A DNA stretch of 64,000 nt from WHSM01 sp036375165 (lineage in GTDB: Bacteria > Actinomycetota > Actinomycetes > Mycobacteriales > Micromonosporaceae): NCBI GenBank assembly GCA_036375165.1, contig DASUSI010000161.1, positions 1 through 64,000 on the forward strand, written 5' to 3'. The notes under the pieces were generated by a model. It saw only the letters and a program-made list of their open reading frames with translations. It did not search any database and was not told the origin of the DNA. The translations under genes and the position numbers were made by a program. Shown here piece after piece: positions 7,678 through 16,479 of this stretch (position 1 is its first letter; every line of letters begins with the position of its first letter).

Positions 7678-8097
7678 TCCCACAGTGATCCCACAGTGAC
7701 GACATGAGCGGGCAGGCGAAATAACGCCACCGGTCACTGGTTGGTAACTGGGAGCGCTTCCCGCAGGTCAAGGGTGGCGCGGGCGCGCAATGTGGCGTAT
7801 GTCTTGTCACGATCCCGGCGTACCGGAATAAGAACCGCCGACCGCAACTTGAACGATCAAATGGCCGTCGCCATATTCCGCGAGGAGTCTCGTGCGACCC
7901 CAGCGCTGGTACGGCAAGCGACAGGGCCTGGCCGCACCTCGGGTGGTGCTGCCGGGTCCCGTGGTGCCTGCCACGGGGGCGCCGGCCGGCCGGCGTACCG
8001 GGGTTTCGGAGGCCGTGTGCCGCCGCCCGACCGGCGACTCCGCCTCGGACCGGTGCCGCCGGCCGGCCGGTGTTTCTAGGGGAAGCCACGCATGGCC

Positions 8098-8115
8098 CTG
8101 TCATGCGCTTGACAC
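8098..8115. promoter_or_regulatory. Palindrome CTGTCA-N6-TGACAC, copy 2
   Basis: Same architecture as the site at 7120, with one mismatch in the last base of the right arm. The right arm overlaps a TTGACA hexamer (8109-8114) that could be a -35 box. Confidence 0.5.
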
Positions 8116-8142
8116 AGGTTATCCCCATTTGGGCCGAGTCGT

Positions 8143-8160
8143 CTGTCATGTAGTTGACAG
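8143..8160. promoter_or_regulatory. Palindrome CTGTCA-N6-TGACAG, copy 3
   Basis: Perfect arms around a TGTAGT centre, exactly 45 bases after copy 2, roughly four helical turns. TTGACA is again embedded in the right arm (8154-8159). Confidence 0.5.
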
Positions 8161-8363
8161 TTGCCTAACCCGTGCAGGGGCAACCATTTCGGCTCATAAG
8201 GTCGTACCTTTCAGGGCAGCGGCGATGCCGGACCGGGCGGCCGGGGCCGGAAACCGGCAGAGCGGTACGCAGCAGAGCAACAAGCGATACAACACCGAGC
8301 AACAGCGGGCCAGCTCGGTGCCGGCGACCAGCGGGCACCGGAGCACCAGCCGGCGTCCCGGGC

Positions 8364-9614
8364 TCAGTCGTCCTCGGTACGCGGCATCAGCGCGAACTCC
8401 GCGACCATCCGCCACGCCTCGGCCGACAGGTCCTTGGCTCCGGCATCGTCCAGTTGCTGCGCAACGTCGCGCAGCGCACCGATCGCACGGTCGGGATGGC
8501 CTATGTGGCCCGCCGCCCGTGCCTTCAGGATCTGCGCCTGCGCACGGTCCCGGAAGGAGAGGAGGTTGGCTTGGTCCAGAGCGGAACGGCACAGCGTCTC
8601 GACGTCCTCGAAACGGCGTTCCCCGAACGCCAGCTCCGCCTCCAGCAGGTCGAGCTGTGCCTGATAGATGGGTGTCCCGGTGAGTCGCAGTACCTGGCTG
8701 GCCATCGCGAACGAGGCGGAGGTCTCGGCGTCGATCTGCTGACCTGCCCGGTAGCTGAGCGACACCGCGGCCAGCCGCAGGCGTGCCCAGGTGACCAGGT
8801 CCTCACCGCTGGGAAGCTCGTTCATGGCTTGGCGCAGCAACGCCATGGTCTCGTCGAAGCCTTCCCGGCCCAGCCGCGCGGACGCCGCTGCCCACAGCAC
8901 CTTGGCGCGCAGGCTCGGCGGTGTGTCCTCGATGATGGTGTCCAGCAGCTCCTCGGCGTAGCTGGCGGCCTCGCCGGACCGTCCGGCTTCCGACTCCGCG
9001 GCGATCAGCGCGATCATCGCCAGCACCCTGGGAGTTTCCGGCACGTCCGGGTCGCGGGCCCGGTCGACCGCCCAGCGCGCCGCGGTACGCGCCCCGTCGA
9101 TCTCGCCGTTGAACCGCAGGCAGTTGCTCAACCCGGTGTACGCGGAGACCAGCAGCCGGGGACTGTCCGACTCGGTGGCGAGGGCAACCAGGCGGGTCTG
9201 GTGGCGCCGCCAGCCGGGGAGCCGTCCCAGGTTGCTCAGTGCGGTGGTCAGGCTCTGCCGGATGTGCCACTCCATCGCGAGGGACAACCGGCTGGCCTTC
9301 TCCAGGGCGGTTTCCAGGGTGCCGACCACAGTGCCGTAGTCGCCGCTCAGCAGCGCCTGCTGGGCCTGCACCACCAGGTCCGCGAGCACCGCCTCCCGGT
9401 TGCCCTGGAAGACGTTGATGTCGACCCCGAGCCGGTCGGCGAGCAACTGGGCGATGTGGGGGGTGACCGCGCGGGTGCCGGACTCGATGCGCGAGACGTA
9501 ACTCGCCGAGAGACTCTCGCCGGTCAGGTCGGACTGCTTGAGTCCGCGTTGCTGGCGCAACCGGCGCAGTCGTTCACCGAAGTCCGGCTGCGGAATCAGA
9601 TCGAGTTCCGTCAC
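8364..9614 (-). CDS. XRE-family regulator with TPR sensor domain (second copy type)
   Basis: 416 residues from a GTG at 9614 preceded by GAGGAC. The HTH spans about residues 10-70 (RLRRLRQQRGLKQSDLTG, SASYVSRIESGTRAVTP). It is followed by a long alpha-helical TPR-like array with helices such as VVQAQQALLSGDYGTV and YEAELAFGERRFEDVE-type repeats. The architecture equals that of the gene at 3620-4966, but the sequences are clearly different. It is the nearest regulator to the left wing of the biosynthetic cluster and could control it, though no shared operator was found. A short inverted repeat (9637-9651) upstream of its start is a candidate autoregulatory site. Confidence 0.85.
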   Translation of the reverse strand: MTELDLIPQPDFGERLRRLRQQRGLKQSDLTGESLSASYVSRIESGTRAVTPHIAQLLADRLGVDINVFQGNREAVLADLVVQAQQALLSGDYGTVVGTLETALEKASRLSLAMEWHIRQSLTTALSNLGRLPGWRRHQTRLVALATESDSPRLLVSAYTGLSNCLRFNGEIDGARTAARWAVDRARDPDVPETPRVLAMIALIAAESEAGRSGEAASYAEELLDTIIEDTPPSLRAKVLWAAASARLGREGFDETMALLRQAMNELPSGEDLVTWARLRLAAVSLSYRAGQQIDAETSASFAMASQVLRLTGTPIYQAQLDLLEAELAFGERRFEDVETLCRSALDQANLLSFRDRAQAQILKARAAGHIGHPDRAIGALRDVAQQLDDAGAKDLSAEAWRMVAEFALMPRTEDD

Positions 9615-10079
9615 TTCTGTCCTCTATGGAGGTTGTCGTGCAGCTAGCACGCGCTTTCACGGTCCTCCTCCCCACGACCGTCCAGCGTTCGGGGGCGTCG
9701 GTGGCTATTACGGCGACCCCGGTGGCCCTGACCTGTGTCGGAGGCGAGATCGACTGGCCGTGACAGATGCCCGCTGCCGGAACCCGGCCCGGCCCGGTGT
9801 GCCCACCATGCCCACCGGGGCCGGTCCCACCGTCGGCGGCTACCAGCCGGTGGCCGTCTTCCGAGTGTCCCAGCTTGTCAAGCTCTGTCATACCGTCGAG
9901 GTCTTCTTTGAGGCTAGGGCGTCCGTGGGGCTGATGCCCCCCGGCTGGCCGTGATCAACATAACAGCCCACGAGGATTATCGCGTACCTGGTCACCTGGG
10001 TGTTACGGAGTCGGAGACGCGCGTGCTCGGCAGCCGCCGGAGGTTCGGCCACCGAGCACGTACCTGACAAGCGCGGGTT
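9615..10079. other. 465-base intergenic region with one doubtful small frame
   Basis: This is the upstream region of the regulator that starts at 9614. A minus-strand frame from ATG 9891 (MTELDKLGHSEDGHRL, then Gly/His-rich sequence) runs to 9574 and overlaps the regulator start. Its first 75 codons have high GC in third positions, but no ribosome site or homology is evident. It could encode a pro-peptide for the TPR regulator, but I do not annotate it as a gene. Nothing else is seen. Confidence 0.35.
9637..9651. promoter_or_regulatory. Inverted repeat upstream of the XRE-TPR gene
   Basis: CGTGC-AGCTA-GCACG, 23 bases upstream of the GTG start; the position suits an autorepressor site. Confidence 0.35.
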
Positions 10080-10511
10080 TCAGCTCGACAACAGGGTGAG
10101 TCCCAGAGCCACCACGCCGAGCGCCAACGACGCCATGCCGAGGTAGATCAGGACCACCCATCGGTTCGGCTCAGTGCGGTCCTTACCCATTGCGGAGAAG
10201 AAGAAGCCGGCCGGCATCAGGATGGCCGCCACCGCCACGCCGTTACGGGCCAAACTGGACACTGCCCCGGTCATCCCGGCCGAATCGGCGAGCACCAGCG
10301 CCAGCATCGCCAGGGTCACCAGCACCCCGGCGTGGGCGTGCCCGGCCCGCTCGAACCGCTCCTGGAACTCGGTCCGGGCGACCTTGCCACGGACGATCCG
10401 GAGCAGGTACCAGCCGCCCCACTCGATCGCCACGATCGTCAGCAGGATCAGCCCGGCGGTGTGCCGGGTGTCCGCCGACAGCGGGAGCGGGGCGGCCAGT
10501 GTCAGTGCCAT
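10080..10511 (-). CDS. Small integral membrane protein, four helices
   Basis: 143 residues with about four hydrophobic segments (near 18-36, 60-78, 88-106 and 120-140) and a charged loop between the first two (RIVRGKVARTEFQERFERAG). I do not recognise the family. It lies 67 bases downstream of the SRPBCC/DJ-1 gene and is probably the last gene of the leftward biosynthetic operon. A role in self-protection, export or holding enzymes at the membrane is only a guess. Confidence 0.7.
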   Translation of the reverse strand: MALTLAAPLPLSADTRHTAGLILLTIVAIEWGGWYLLRIVRGKVARTEFQERFERAGHAHAGVLVTLAMLALVLADSAGMTGAVSSLARNGVAVAAILMPAGFFFSAMGKDRTEPNRWVVLIYLGMASLALGVVALGLTLLSS

Positions 10512-10578
10512 CGCGTGGACTCCAAGTCGCTTAGATCACAGTCCAGATTGGTGCCACAGCGTACAGTGCCGAACCCCC

Positions 10579-11682
10579 TTATCTGGTGACCGCGTCCACA
10601 GCGGCCTTGGCCACGTCCGTGGCAGACGCCGGGTTCTGGCCGGTGACCAGGCGACCGTCGACCACCACGTGCGGTATGAAGCTGGGCGCCGCGTCGTACC
10701 TGGCTCCCCGCTCCACAAGCGCGTCGGCCAGCAGGAACGGCACGATGTCCGTCATCCCGACCGCGCGTTCCTCGTCGTTGGTGAACGCCGCGACCCGCTT
10801 GCCGGCCACCAGATGGCTGCCGTCGGACAGGGTCACGTTCAGCAGTCCGGCCGGACCGTGGCACACCGCCGAGATCACGCCGTTCCACTCGTACACCTCG
10901 CGGATCAGCTCCGCCAGCCCCTTGTCGTTCGGCAGGTCCCAGGCGGCCCCGTGGCCACCGGCGACGAACACGACCGCGTAGTGGCCGGGGTTCACGTCCG
11001 CCGGCCTCGGGGTGTCCGCGAGCAGCTTGCTCATCCGCGGGTTGTCCAGGAACGCCCGCTGCACCGGATCCTGCTTGTTGACCGCCTCCAGCGGAGGCTT
11101 GCCACCCTGGACCGAGACCAGGTCCACCTTGTACCCCGAGTCGGAGAAGACCTTCCACGCCTCCGCCACCTCGGACATGTACGCGCCGGTCGATCTGCCG
11201 GTGTCACCCAGGGTGTCGTGACTGGTGAGCACCAGCAACGCCCGTTTTGGGGGGCGTGCCGCGTCCTTGGCCGCGATGTGTGCCAGGGCCTCGACCGTCT
11301 TCGGCACCCCGGCGGAGAGCACCGGGCCGAAGCTACGGGCGAAGAACTCCGCGGCTGGCCCGACCAGCTCCACCCGGTGGGTGATCCGGGTGCCGCCACC
11401 CGGCAGCGGGGACAGCCGGTTGGTGGAGCGCAGGGTCACGGTCTCGGCGATGTCGGTCTCCGATGTGTACCCCTGGTTCACTGTCGCCTCGACCACCCGG
11501 AACGGCAGCGGGCCCTGGCCGGGCGGGGCCAGTGTGCCGGAACTGCCGGTCGCGAACGGTCCGGACAGTTCCACCTTCCCGACCGCGGCGTTCCACTCCG
11601 GCCAGGAAGCGATGTCGGCGTAACGGTGCCACACCACTTCGGGCGTGGCGGGGGTGTCTTCGCTGTGCTCAACGGCCCACAT
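10579..11682 (-). CDS. SRPBCC (cyclase-like) / DJ-1-PfpI fusion protein
   Basis: 367 residues from the ATG at 11682 (GGAG in front); it overlaps the end of the P450 gene by 14 bases. Residues 1-140 form a START/SRPBCC domain (EVVWHRYADIASWPEWNA, then GGGTRITHRVEL), the fold used by polyketide aromatase/cyclases. Residues 150-367 form a DJ-1/PfpI/Hsp31-like domain with the nucleophile elbow AVCHGPAGLL (Cys followed by His) and an early Glu in the AYMSEVAEAW region. Relatives hydrate glyoxals or isonitriles, or act as chaperones. The SRPBCC half resembles the C-terminal half of the protein at 30247-31026, so the two probably handle related intermediates. Confidence 0.85.
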   Translation of the reverse strand: MWAVEHSEDTPATPEVVWHRYADIASWPEWNAAVGKVELSGPFATGSSGTLAPPGQGPLPFRVVEATVNQGYTSETDIAETVTLRSTNRLSPLPGGGTRITHRVELVGPAAEFFARSFGPVLSAGVPKTVEALAHIAAKDAARPPKRALLVLTSHDTLGDTGRSTGAYMSEVAEAWKVFSDSGYKVDLVSVQGGKPPLEAVNKQDPVQRAFLDNPRMSKLLADTPRPADVNPGHYAVVFVAGGHGAAWDLPNDKGLAELIREVYEWNGVISAVCHGPAGLLNVTLSDGSHLVAGKRVAAFTNDEERAVGMTDIVPFLLADALVERGARYDAAPSFIPHVVVDGRLVTGQNPASATDVAKAAVDAVTR

Positions 11683-12994
11683 TGCGACTCCAACGAATCG
11701 GAAGGTGCTTGATGCCGTTCTGGAAGTTCGACCGCAGCCGCTCCGGCTCACCGGCCAGCTCGATCTCGCCGAGCTTGTCCAGCACCGCCGCGAACATCGC
11801 TCGCATCTGGACTCTGGCCAGGTGCGCGGCCACGCAGAAGTGCGGTCCGTGCCCGAACGCCAGGTGCGGGTTCGGGTCCCGATCGATCAGGAACTGGTGC
11901 GGGTCGTCGAACACCCGCTCGTCCCGGTTCGCGGACGAGAAGTAGACGACCACCTTGTCCCCGGCGTGTACCTGCTGGCCGCCGATCTCGATGTCCGCGA
12001 CCGCGGTGCGCCGGAACTGGATCACCGGTGACCACCAGCGCAGCATCTCCTCGACGGCCTTGTCGAGCAGGGTGCGGTCATTGCGCAGCCTGGCGTACTG
12101 CTCCGGGTACTGCAGCAGCGCGTACATGCCACCCGGCAGGGCGTTGCGGACGGTCTCGTTGCCGGCGACGGCGAACAGGAAGAACAGCCGTTCGAACTCC
12201 TCCAGGCTGACCCGGCCGCCCTCCTCGTCCACCTGCTGCATCAGCAGCGACATGATGTCGTTGCCGGGGTTGCGGCGGCGGTACTCACCCAGTTCCCGGG
12301 CGTACGCGTACAGGTCGGCCATGCCCTCGGGACGCCGCGAGTCGGGCATCTTGCCGTTCTCGTCCGGCTTCGGGCGTGCCTTCAGGGCCCGGCGGGCCAT
12401 CTCGGTGGCCTGGCTCGGGTCGAACACGTCGCTGGCGTGGTACTCGTCGTCCAGCAGGCCGATCACCCGGTTGCCCCAGTCGAACAGCAGCCAGCGGTCC
12501 GACTCGGGCACCCCGAGCACATCGACCAGGGTGTAGAGCGGCAGGTCAGCGCCGATGTCCCGGGCGAAGTCGGCCTCCCGCCGGTGGGCCACCGCGGCCA
12601 CCAGGGCGTTGGCGCGGGCCCGGATCGAAGCCTCCAGCAGCGCCACCGCCCGAGGGGTGAACGCCTTGGTGAGCAGGCCCCGCAGCCGGGAGTGCTCCGG
12701 CGGGTCCATGTTGATCATCATAGTGCGCAGCGCCGGGAGCAGCGGCGGCGGCGCGTCGTAGATCTGGGTCAGGCCCTCGCTGGAGGAGAACACCTGGGGG
12801 GTGCGCAGCACCTGCGCGGCCTCGGCGTGACGCAGCACCGCCCACAACCCCGGCCCCGGGGGCCAGTTGTCGATGGCGGGCTCGTCCACCCATGCCAGCG
12901 CGCTTTCCTGACGCAGTTCGGTGAACAGGTCGTGCGGGACGTCCTCGACGTAGGTGTCGGGATCGACCATCGCTTCAGGCTTCATACGTATCAC
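11669..12994 (-). CDS. Cytochrome P450
   Basis: 441 residues from a GTG at 12994 that overlaps the flavoprotein stop codon (GTGA); an ATG at 12985 is the alternative. Intact P450 landmarks: the I-helix FAVAGNETVRN, the ExxR helix VEEMLRWW, an R in the FRRTA meander, and the heme loop FGHGPHFCVAAHLAR with the Cys ligand. The usual Gly two residues after the Cys is Ala here, a common substitution. It hydroxylates or otherwise oxidises a small molecule, presumably the cluster product, with electrons from the ferredoxin at 33334 or a host redox partner. It is translationally coupled on both sides. Confidence 0.93.
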   Translation of the reverse strand: MIRMKPEAMVDPDTYVEDVPHDLFTELRQESALAWVDEPAIDNWPPGPGLWAVLRHAEAAQVLRTPQVFSSSEGLTQIYDAPPPLLPALRTMMINMDPPEHSRLRGLLTKAFTPRAVALLEASIRARANALVAAVAHRREADFARDIGADLPLYTLVDVLGVPESDRWLLFDWGNRVIGLLDDEYHASDVFDPSQATEMARRALKARPKPDENGKMPDSRRPEGMADLYAYARELGEYRRRNPGNDIMSLLMQQVDEEGGRVSLEEFERLFFLFAVAGNETVRNALPGGMYALLQYPEQYARLRNDRTLLDKAVEEMLRWWSPVIQFRRTAVADIEIGGQQVHAGDKVVVYFSSANRDERVFDDPHQFLIDRDPNPHLAFGHGPHFCVAAHLARVQMRAMFAAVLDKLGEIELAGEPERLRSNFQNGIKHLPIRWSRNVGR

Positions 12995-14394
12995 TCATCC
13001 GGCTTGATGTTGTGGTTGAACCGGAACACGTTCTCCGGGTCGTACTTGGTCTTGACCTCGCGCAGCCGGCTCAGTCTGGAGTCGTTCCAGAACGCCTTGA
13101 TCCGGTCGGTTTCCTCGTCGTCGGTGAGCAGGTTCAGGTACGCGTCGCCGGACCCGATCGAGCGCAGCTTCGCGCCCGCGTCCTTGGCCCAGGCCCGGCA
13201 CCGCTCGGTGTCCTCCGGTTCCTCCCACTGACACAGCACGTGGATCAGCCAGCTGTCGTCGCGGTGCGCGAACGCGGTGGCGTCCGGCGGAACCCGGGTC
13301 GGTGCGCCGTTGAACGGGATCACCTGCACGATCGAGAACCGGCTGGGCAGCGTGGCGCCGATCTCGGTCACCACGTCGATCTCCCGTTCGTCGAACCGGG
13401 GCAGGAACTCGCCGGTCCAGTAGTGCAGGTTGCCGTCCGGGTTCAGCGAGTCCAGCAGCGACTGCACCGTGACCAGCGGCATCGGCGCGACGAAGTTGAG
13501 CACCGGGTTGCCGAACTCCTGGATCGGGCGCACCACCCGCATGCCCTCTTCGGGGTCGCCGCACCAGCGGACGAAGATCCCGGCGATCTGCTTGCCCCGG
13601 TACTCCTCCGGGATGACGTCCAGCGGCGGCGCGAACTGGAAGATCACGTCGGCGCTGAGCTCCTCCGGGGCGTCCGCGATGAAGTCCCGCAGGAACGCCA
13701 GCACCTCGGGTGCCTGGTCGATCGGGTACGCCACCAGCCCGGCCGCCATCATCGGGCCCACCTGATGCAACTGGAACTTGAACGAGGTGACCACGCCGAA
13801 GTTCCCGCCGCCACCACGCAGCGCCCAGAGCAGGTCCGGGTGCTCGGTCTCGCTGATGTTGATGACGTCCCCGTCCGGGGTCACCATCTGCGCCCCGATC
13901 AGGTTGTCGCAGGTCAGGCCGTATTTGCGCTGCAACATTCCGAGCCCGCCGTTGAGCGTGAGCCCGCCGATGCCGGTCATTGACACCTGCCCGGTGGGCA
14001 GTGCCAGGCCGTACAGCTGGGTGTCGCGGTCGACGTCGCCGAGAGTGGCGCCACCGCCCACCCACGCGGTGCGCGTCTGCGGGTCCACCTGCACGGACCG
14101 GAAATTGCGCAGGTCGATCAGCATGCCGCCGTCGCAGGTGCCGTGTCCGGCGACGCTGTGGCCGTTGCCGCGAACCCCGATCGGCAGGCCCTCGCCCCGG
14201 GCGAAGCGCACCGCGGCGACCACGTCGGCGACCCCGCGGCAACGCGCGATCACGGCCGGACGCTTGTCGATCATTCCGTTGTAGACCTTGCGAGCCGCTT
14301 CGTACTCCGGGTGGTCGGCGGTGATGAGCTTGCCCGCGAACCCGGTCAGCTTCTCGGTGCTGACCGTCCCCGGTGGAGACGTCTGAACTGTCAC
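12991..14394 (-). CDS. BBE-type FAD-dependent oxidoreductase
   Basis: 467 residues from a GTG at 14394 with AGGAGG upstream; it overlaps the TrpB-like stop by four bases. It has a PCMH-type FAD-binding domain with RGNGHSVAGH near 74-83 (His for 8-alpha attachment) and KYGLTCDN near 162-169, where the Cys is the second covalent link in bicovalent flavoproteins. The C-terminal BBE domain is recognisable (YLNLL, then KYDPENVFRFNHNI). Family members oxidise alcohols, sugars or amines, or close rings, by hydride removal. Coupling to the P450 and TrpB-like genes places it in tailoring. Confidence 0.93.
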   Translation of the reverse strand: MTVQTSPPGTVSTEKLTGFAGKLITADHPEYEAARKVYNGMIDKRPAVIARCRGVADVVAAVRFARGEGLPIGVRGNGHSVAGHGTCDGGMLIDLRNFRSVQVDPQTRTAWVGGGATLGDVDRDTQLYGLALPTGQVSMTGIGGLTLNGGLGMLQRKYGLTCDNLIGAQMVTPDGDVINISETEHPDLLWALRGGGGNFGVVTSFKFQLHQVGPMMAAGLVAYPIDQAPEVLAFLRDFIADAPEELSADVIFQFAPPLDVIPEEYRGKQIAGIFVRWCGDPEEGMRVVRPIQEFGNPVLNFVAPMPLVTVQSLLDSLNPDGNLHYWTGEFLPRFDEREIDVVTEIGATLPSRFSIVQVIPFNGAPTRVPPDATAFAHRDDSWLIHVLCQWEEPEDTERCRAWAKDAGAKLRSIGSGDAYLNLLTDDEETDRIKAFWNDSRLSRLREVKTKYDPENVFRFNHNIKPDE

Positions 14395-15767
14395 CGGGCG
14401 TCCTCCTTGACATCAGGTAGCTGGGTGAGGAACTTCTCGAGCTGCTCGTCGGTCAGCTCGGTGTCGTGCAGGGCACCCGACACGTACGCGTCGTAGGCGG
14501 CCAGGTCGAAGTGGGCGTGCCCGGTGACCAGCACCAGGATCGCCTTCTCCTCGCCGGTCTCGGCACACCGCTTCGCTTCCTCGACCAGGCTGGCCAGAGC
14601 GTGGGTGGACTCCGGAGCGGCGACGATGCCCTCGGTACGGGCGAACAGCATTCCGGCCGCGAAGCACTCGTTCTGCGCCTTGGCGACGGCCTCGGTGAGT
14701 CCCATGTGGTGCGTGTACGACACCAGCGGTGCCATCCCGTGGTAGCGCAGGCCGCCCGCGTGGATTGACTCGGGGACGAAGGCGTGACCGACCGTGTACA
14801 TCTTCATCAGCGGGGTCAGGCCCTCCATGTCGCCGAAGTCCCAGGCGTACCGGCCGCGGGTGAGGGCGGGGCAGGCGGTGGGTTCCACGGCGATCACGCG
14901 GGTGTCGCGCTTGCCGGTGATCTTGTCCCGCAGGAACGGGAAGCCGACGCCGCCCAGGCTGGAGCCGCCGCCGACGCAGCTGATCACCACGTCGGGGTAG
15001 TCCTCGGCCAGCGTGAACTGGGCCAGTGCCTCTTCACCGATCACGGTCTGGTGCAGCAGTACGTGGCCGGCCGCGCTGCCCAGCGCGTACCCGGTGTTGT
15101 CGTCGGCGAGTGCCACCTCGACGGCCTCGCTGACCGCCAGGCCGATGCTGCCGGGAGAGTTCGCGCCCTCCTGCTCCTGCGCCCGCCGGCCGACATCGGT
15201 CAGCGGCGAGGGGCTGCGGTGCACGGTGCCGCCGAACGCCTCCATGATCATCTTGCGGTAGGGCTTCTGGTCGTACGAGATGCCGGTCCACCAGATCTCG
15301 CACTGCACCCCGAACTGGGCGCACGCGAAGGCCAGCGCGGTGCCCCACTGCCCCGCGCCGGTCTCGGTGGTGAGCCGGGTGATGCCCTGCTGCTTGTTGT
15401 AGTAGACCTGCGGTACCGCGGTGTTCGGCTTGTGCGAGCCGGTCGGACTGACGCCCTCGTACTTGTAGTAGATCCGGGCTGGGGTCCCCAGCACCTTCTC
15501 CAGGCCACGCGCCCGGTACAGCGGGCTGGGCCGCCACAGCCGGTACACGCTGCGTACGTCGTCCGGAATCTCGATCCAGCGTTCCGTGGCACCGTCCTGG
15601 CGCAGCAGCTCGTTGGCGCTGAGCGAGGTCATCTCGGACGCGTCCAGCGGCTTGTGGGTCTTCGGGTGGCGCGGGCGCGGGGGGCGTTCCGGCAGGTCGG
15701 CGATGATGTTGTACCAACGGGTCGGGATCTCCGACTCGTCGAGCATGTACTTGACGCGGTCGTCCAT
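14391..15767 (-). CDS. TrpB2-like PLP-dependent beta-synthase
   Basis: 458 residues from the ATG at 15767 (AGGAG upstream), sharing one base with the thioesterase stop (TGATG). It has the TrpB fold: SPTGSHKPNTA carries the PLP Lys, ETGAGQWG the glycine-rich active-site loop, CVGGGSSLGG the phosphate cup, and EGIVAAPESTHA the C-terminal motif. Length and an N-terminal extension (LPERPPRPRHP) mark the TrpB2 class, which often lacks a TrpA partner; no trpA is present here. It could supply tryptophan, or perform beta-substitution on serine or threonine to make an unusual amino acid for the cluster. The substrate is unknown. Confidence 0.9.
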   Translation of the reverse strand: MDDRVKYMLDESEIPTRWYNIIADLPERPPRPRHPKTHKPLDASEMTSLSANELLRQDGATERWIEIPDDVRSVYRLWRPSPLYRARGLEKVLGTPARIYYKYEGVSPTGSHKPNTAVPQVYYNKQQGITRLTTETGAGQWGTALAFACAQFGVQCEIWWTGISYDQKPYRKMIMEAFGGTVHRSPSPLTDVGRRAQEQEGANSPGSIGLAVSEAVEVALADDNTGYALGSAAGHVLLHQTVIGEEALAQFTLAEDYPDVVISCVGGGSSLGGVGFPFLRDKITGKRDTRVIAVEPTACPALTRGRYAWDFGDMEGLTPLMKMYTVGHAFVPESIHAGGLRYHGMAPLVSYTHHMGLTEAVAKAQNECFAAGMLFARTEGIVAAPESTHALASLVEEAKRCAETGEEKAILVLVTGHAHFDLAAYDAYVSGALHDTELTDEQLEKFLTQLPDVKEDAR

Positions 15768-16303
15768 CACTTCTCCTGGCGTTGGCGTGCGGCGAGGTCC
15801 GCCTGGATCCGGTTGACGGGGTGGGCCGGCGCGGTGTACGCCCTGGCGGGGCTGCCCCGCCGGGCCTTCTGCCGGTCCAGGAACGCCTCGAACTTCTCGT
15901 GGAAGGAATCCGGGGCCCGCATCCGCAGCGCGCCGTTCTTGTCGCACAGCGCGTGGCCCGACTTCGCTTCGCAGATCAGCTGCCCGCCGACCTTGCGGTA
16001 GATCTCGTAGTAGCAGTCGAGGCGTGCGGTGGGCGTGCTCGCCCAGGTTTTGATCACCAGGTCGTCGAGGTACCGCGCGGGGGTGTGGTAGCGGATGTGG
16101 AACTCGCTCGTGGTGATCTTGTAGTTCCAGTAATCGACTCCCACCGCGAGTGCGAAGGATTCACGACCGAGATCGCACCAAGGCACGTAACTGCCGTAAT
16201 AGGCGATCCCGTGGCCGTCGCACTCGCTCCAGCGGACCTTGGTGGTGGTCTCGACGTACCCCCATCGCATCAGCTTGGGAGCGGTTTCCACCCAACGTGG
16301 CAT
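15767..16303 (-). CDS. Hot-dog fold acyl-thioesterase (4HBT family)
   Basis: 178 residues. The opening strand-helix VRWSECDGHGIAYYGSYVPW is the typical 4-hydroxybenzoyl-CoA/YbgC/enediyne-thioesterase motif, with the Asp-Gly-His-Gly turn in place of the usual DxxGHV. Later strands (FHIRYHTPARYLDDLVIKTW) complete the fold. It is the first gene of the leftward operon, facing the PKS operon across the shared promoter region. It most likely hydrolyses the finished acyl-ACP or edits stalled chains. Confidence 0.85.
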   Translation of the reverse strand: MPRWVETAPKLMRWGYVETTTKVRWSECDGHGIAYYGSYVPWCDLGRESFALAVGVDYWNYKITTSEFHIRYHTPARYLDDLVIKTWASTPTARLDCYYEIYRKVGGQLICEAKSGHALCDKNGALRMRAPDSFHEKFEAFLDRQKARRGSPARAYTAPAHPVNRIQADLAARQRQEK

Positions 16304-16479
16304 TTGAGGTAGCCCCTTTCGTCGTCAGTGCGGATTCCGGTGTGGACGGCGGGACGACTGTGGTGGCGGCGCGGAGCGCGCCAGCGCCTCGCCGGAAACT
16401 CGTGGGGCCAGGGACGCGGCGGGGAATATGTGATACGTGAGATTGGCGGGCGCGGCTAGCGTCCCCAACTTTCGGACGA

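Larger units (their letters stand above)
7678..8363. other. 686-base intergenic region
   Basis: No convincing gene. It contains the second unit of the 11-bp duplication TGATCCCACAG (7686-7696) and two palindromes at 8098-8160. Each palindrome includes a TTGACA hexamer, and AT-richer sequence follows, so a promoter for an unannotated small transcript is possible. The rest is GC-rich sequence with only shadow frames. Confidence 0.5.

Noticed and set aside
10174..11712. 512-codon plus-strand frame opposite the membrane and SRPBCC/DJ-1 genes
   Set aside because: Antisense to recognised domains; Arg/His/Gln-rich with no motifs.
12995..14413. 472-codon frame overlapping the flavoprotein in another phase
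   Set aside because: Arg-rich with no motifs, while the overlapping frame encodes a complete BBE-type enzyme.
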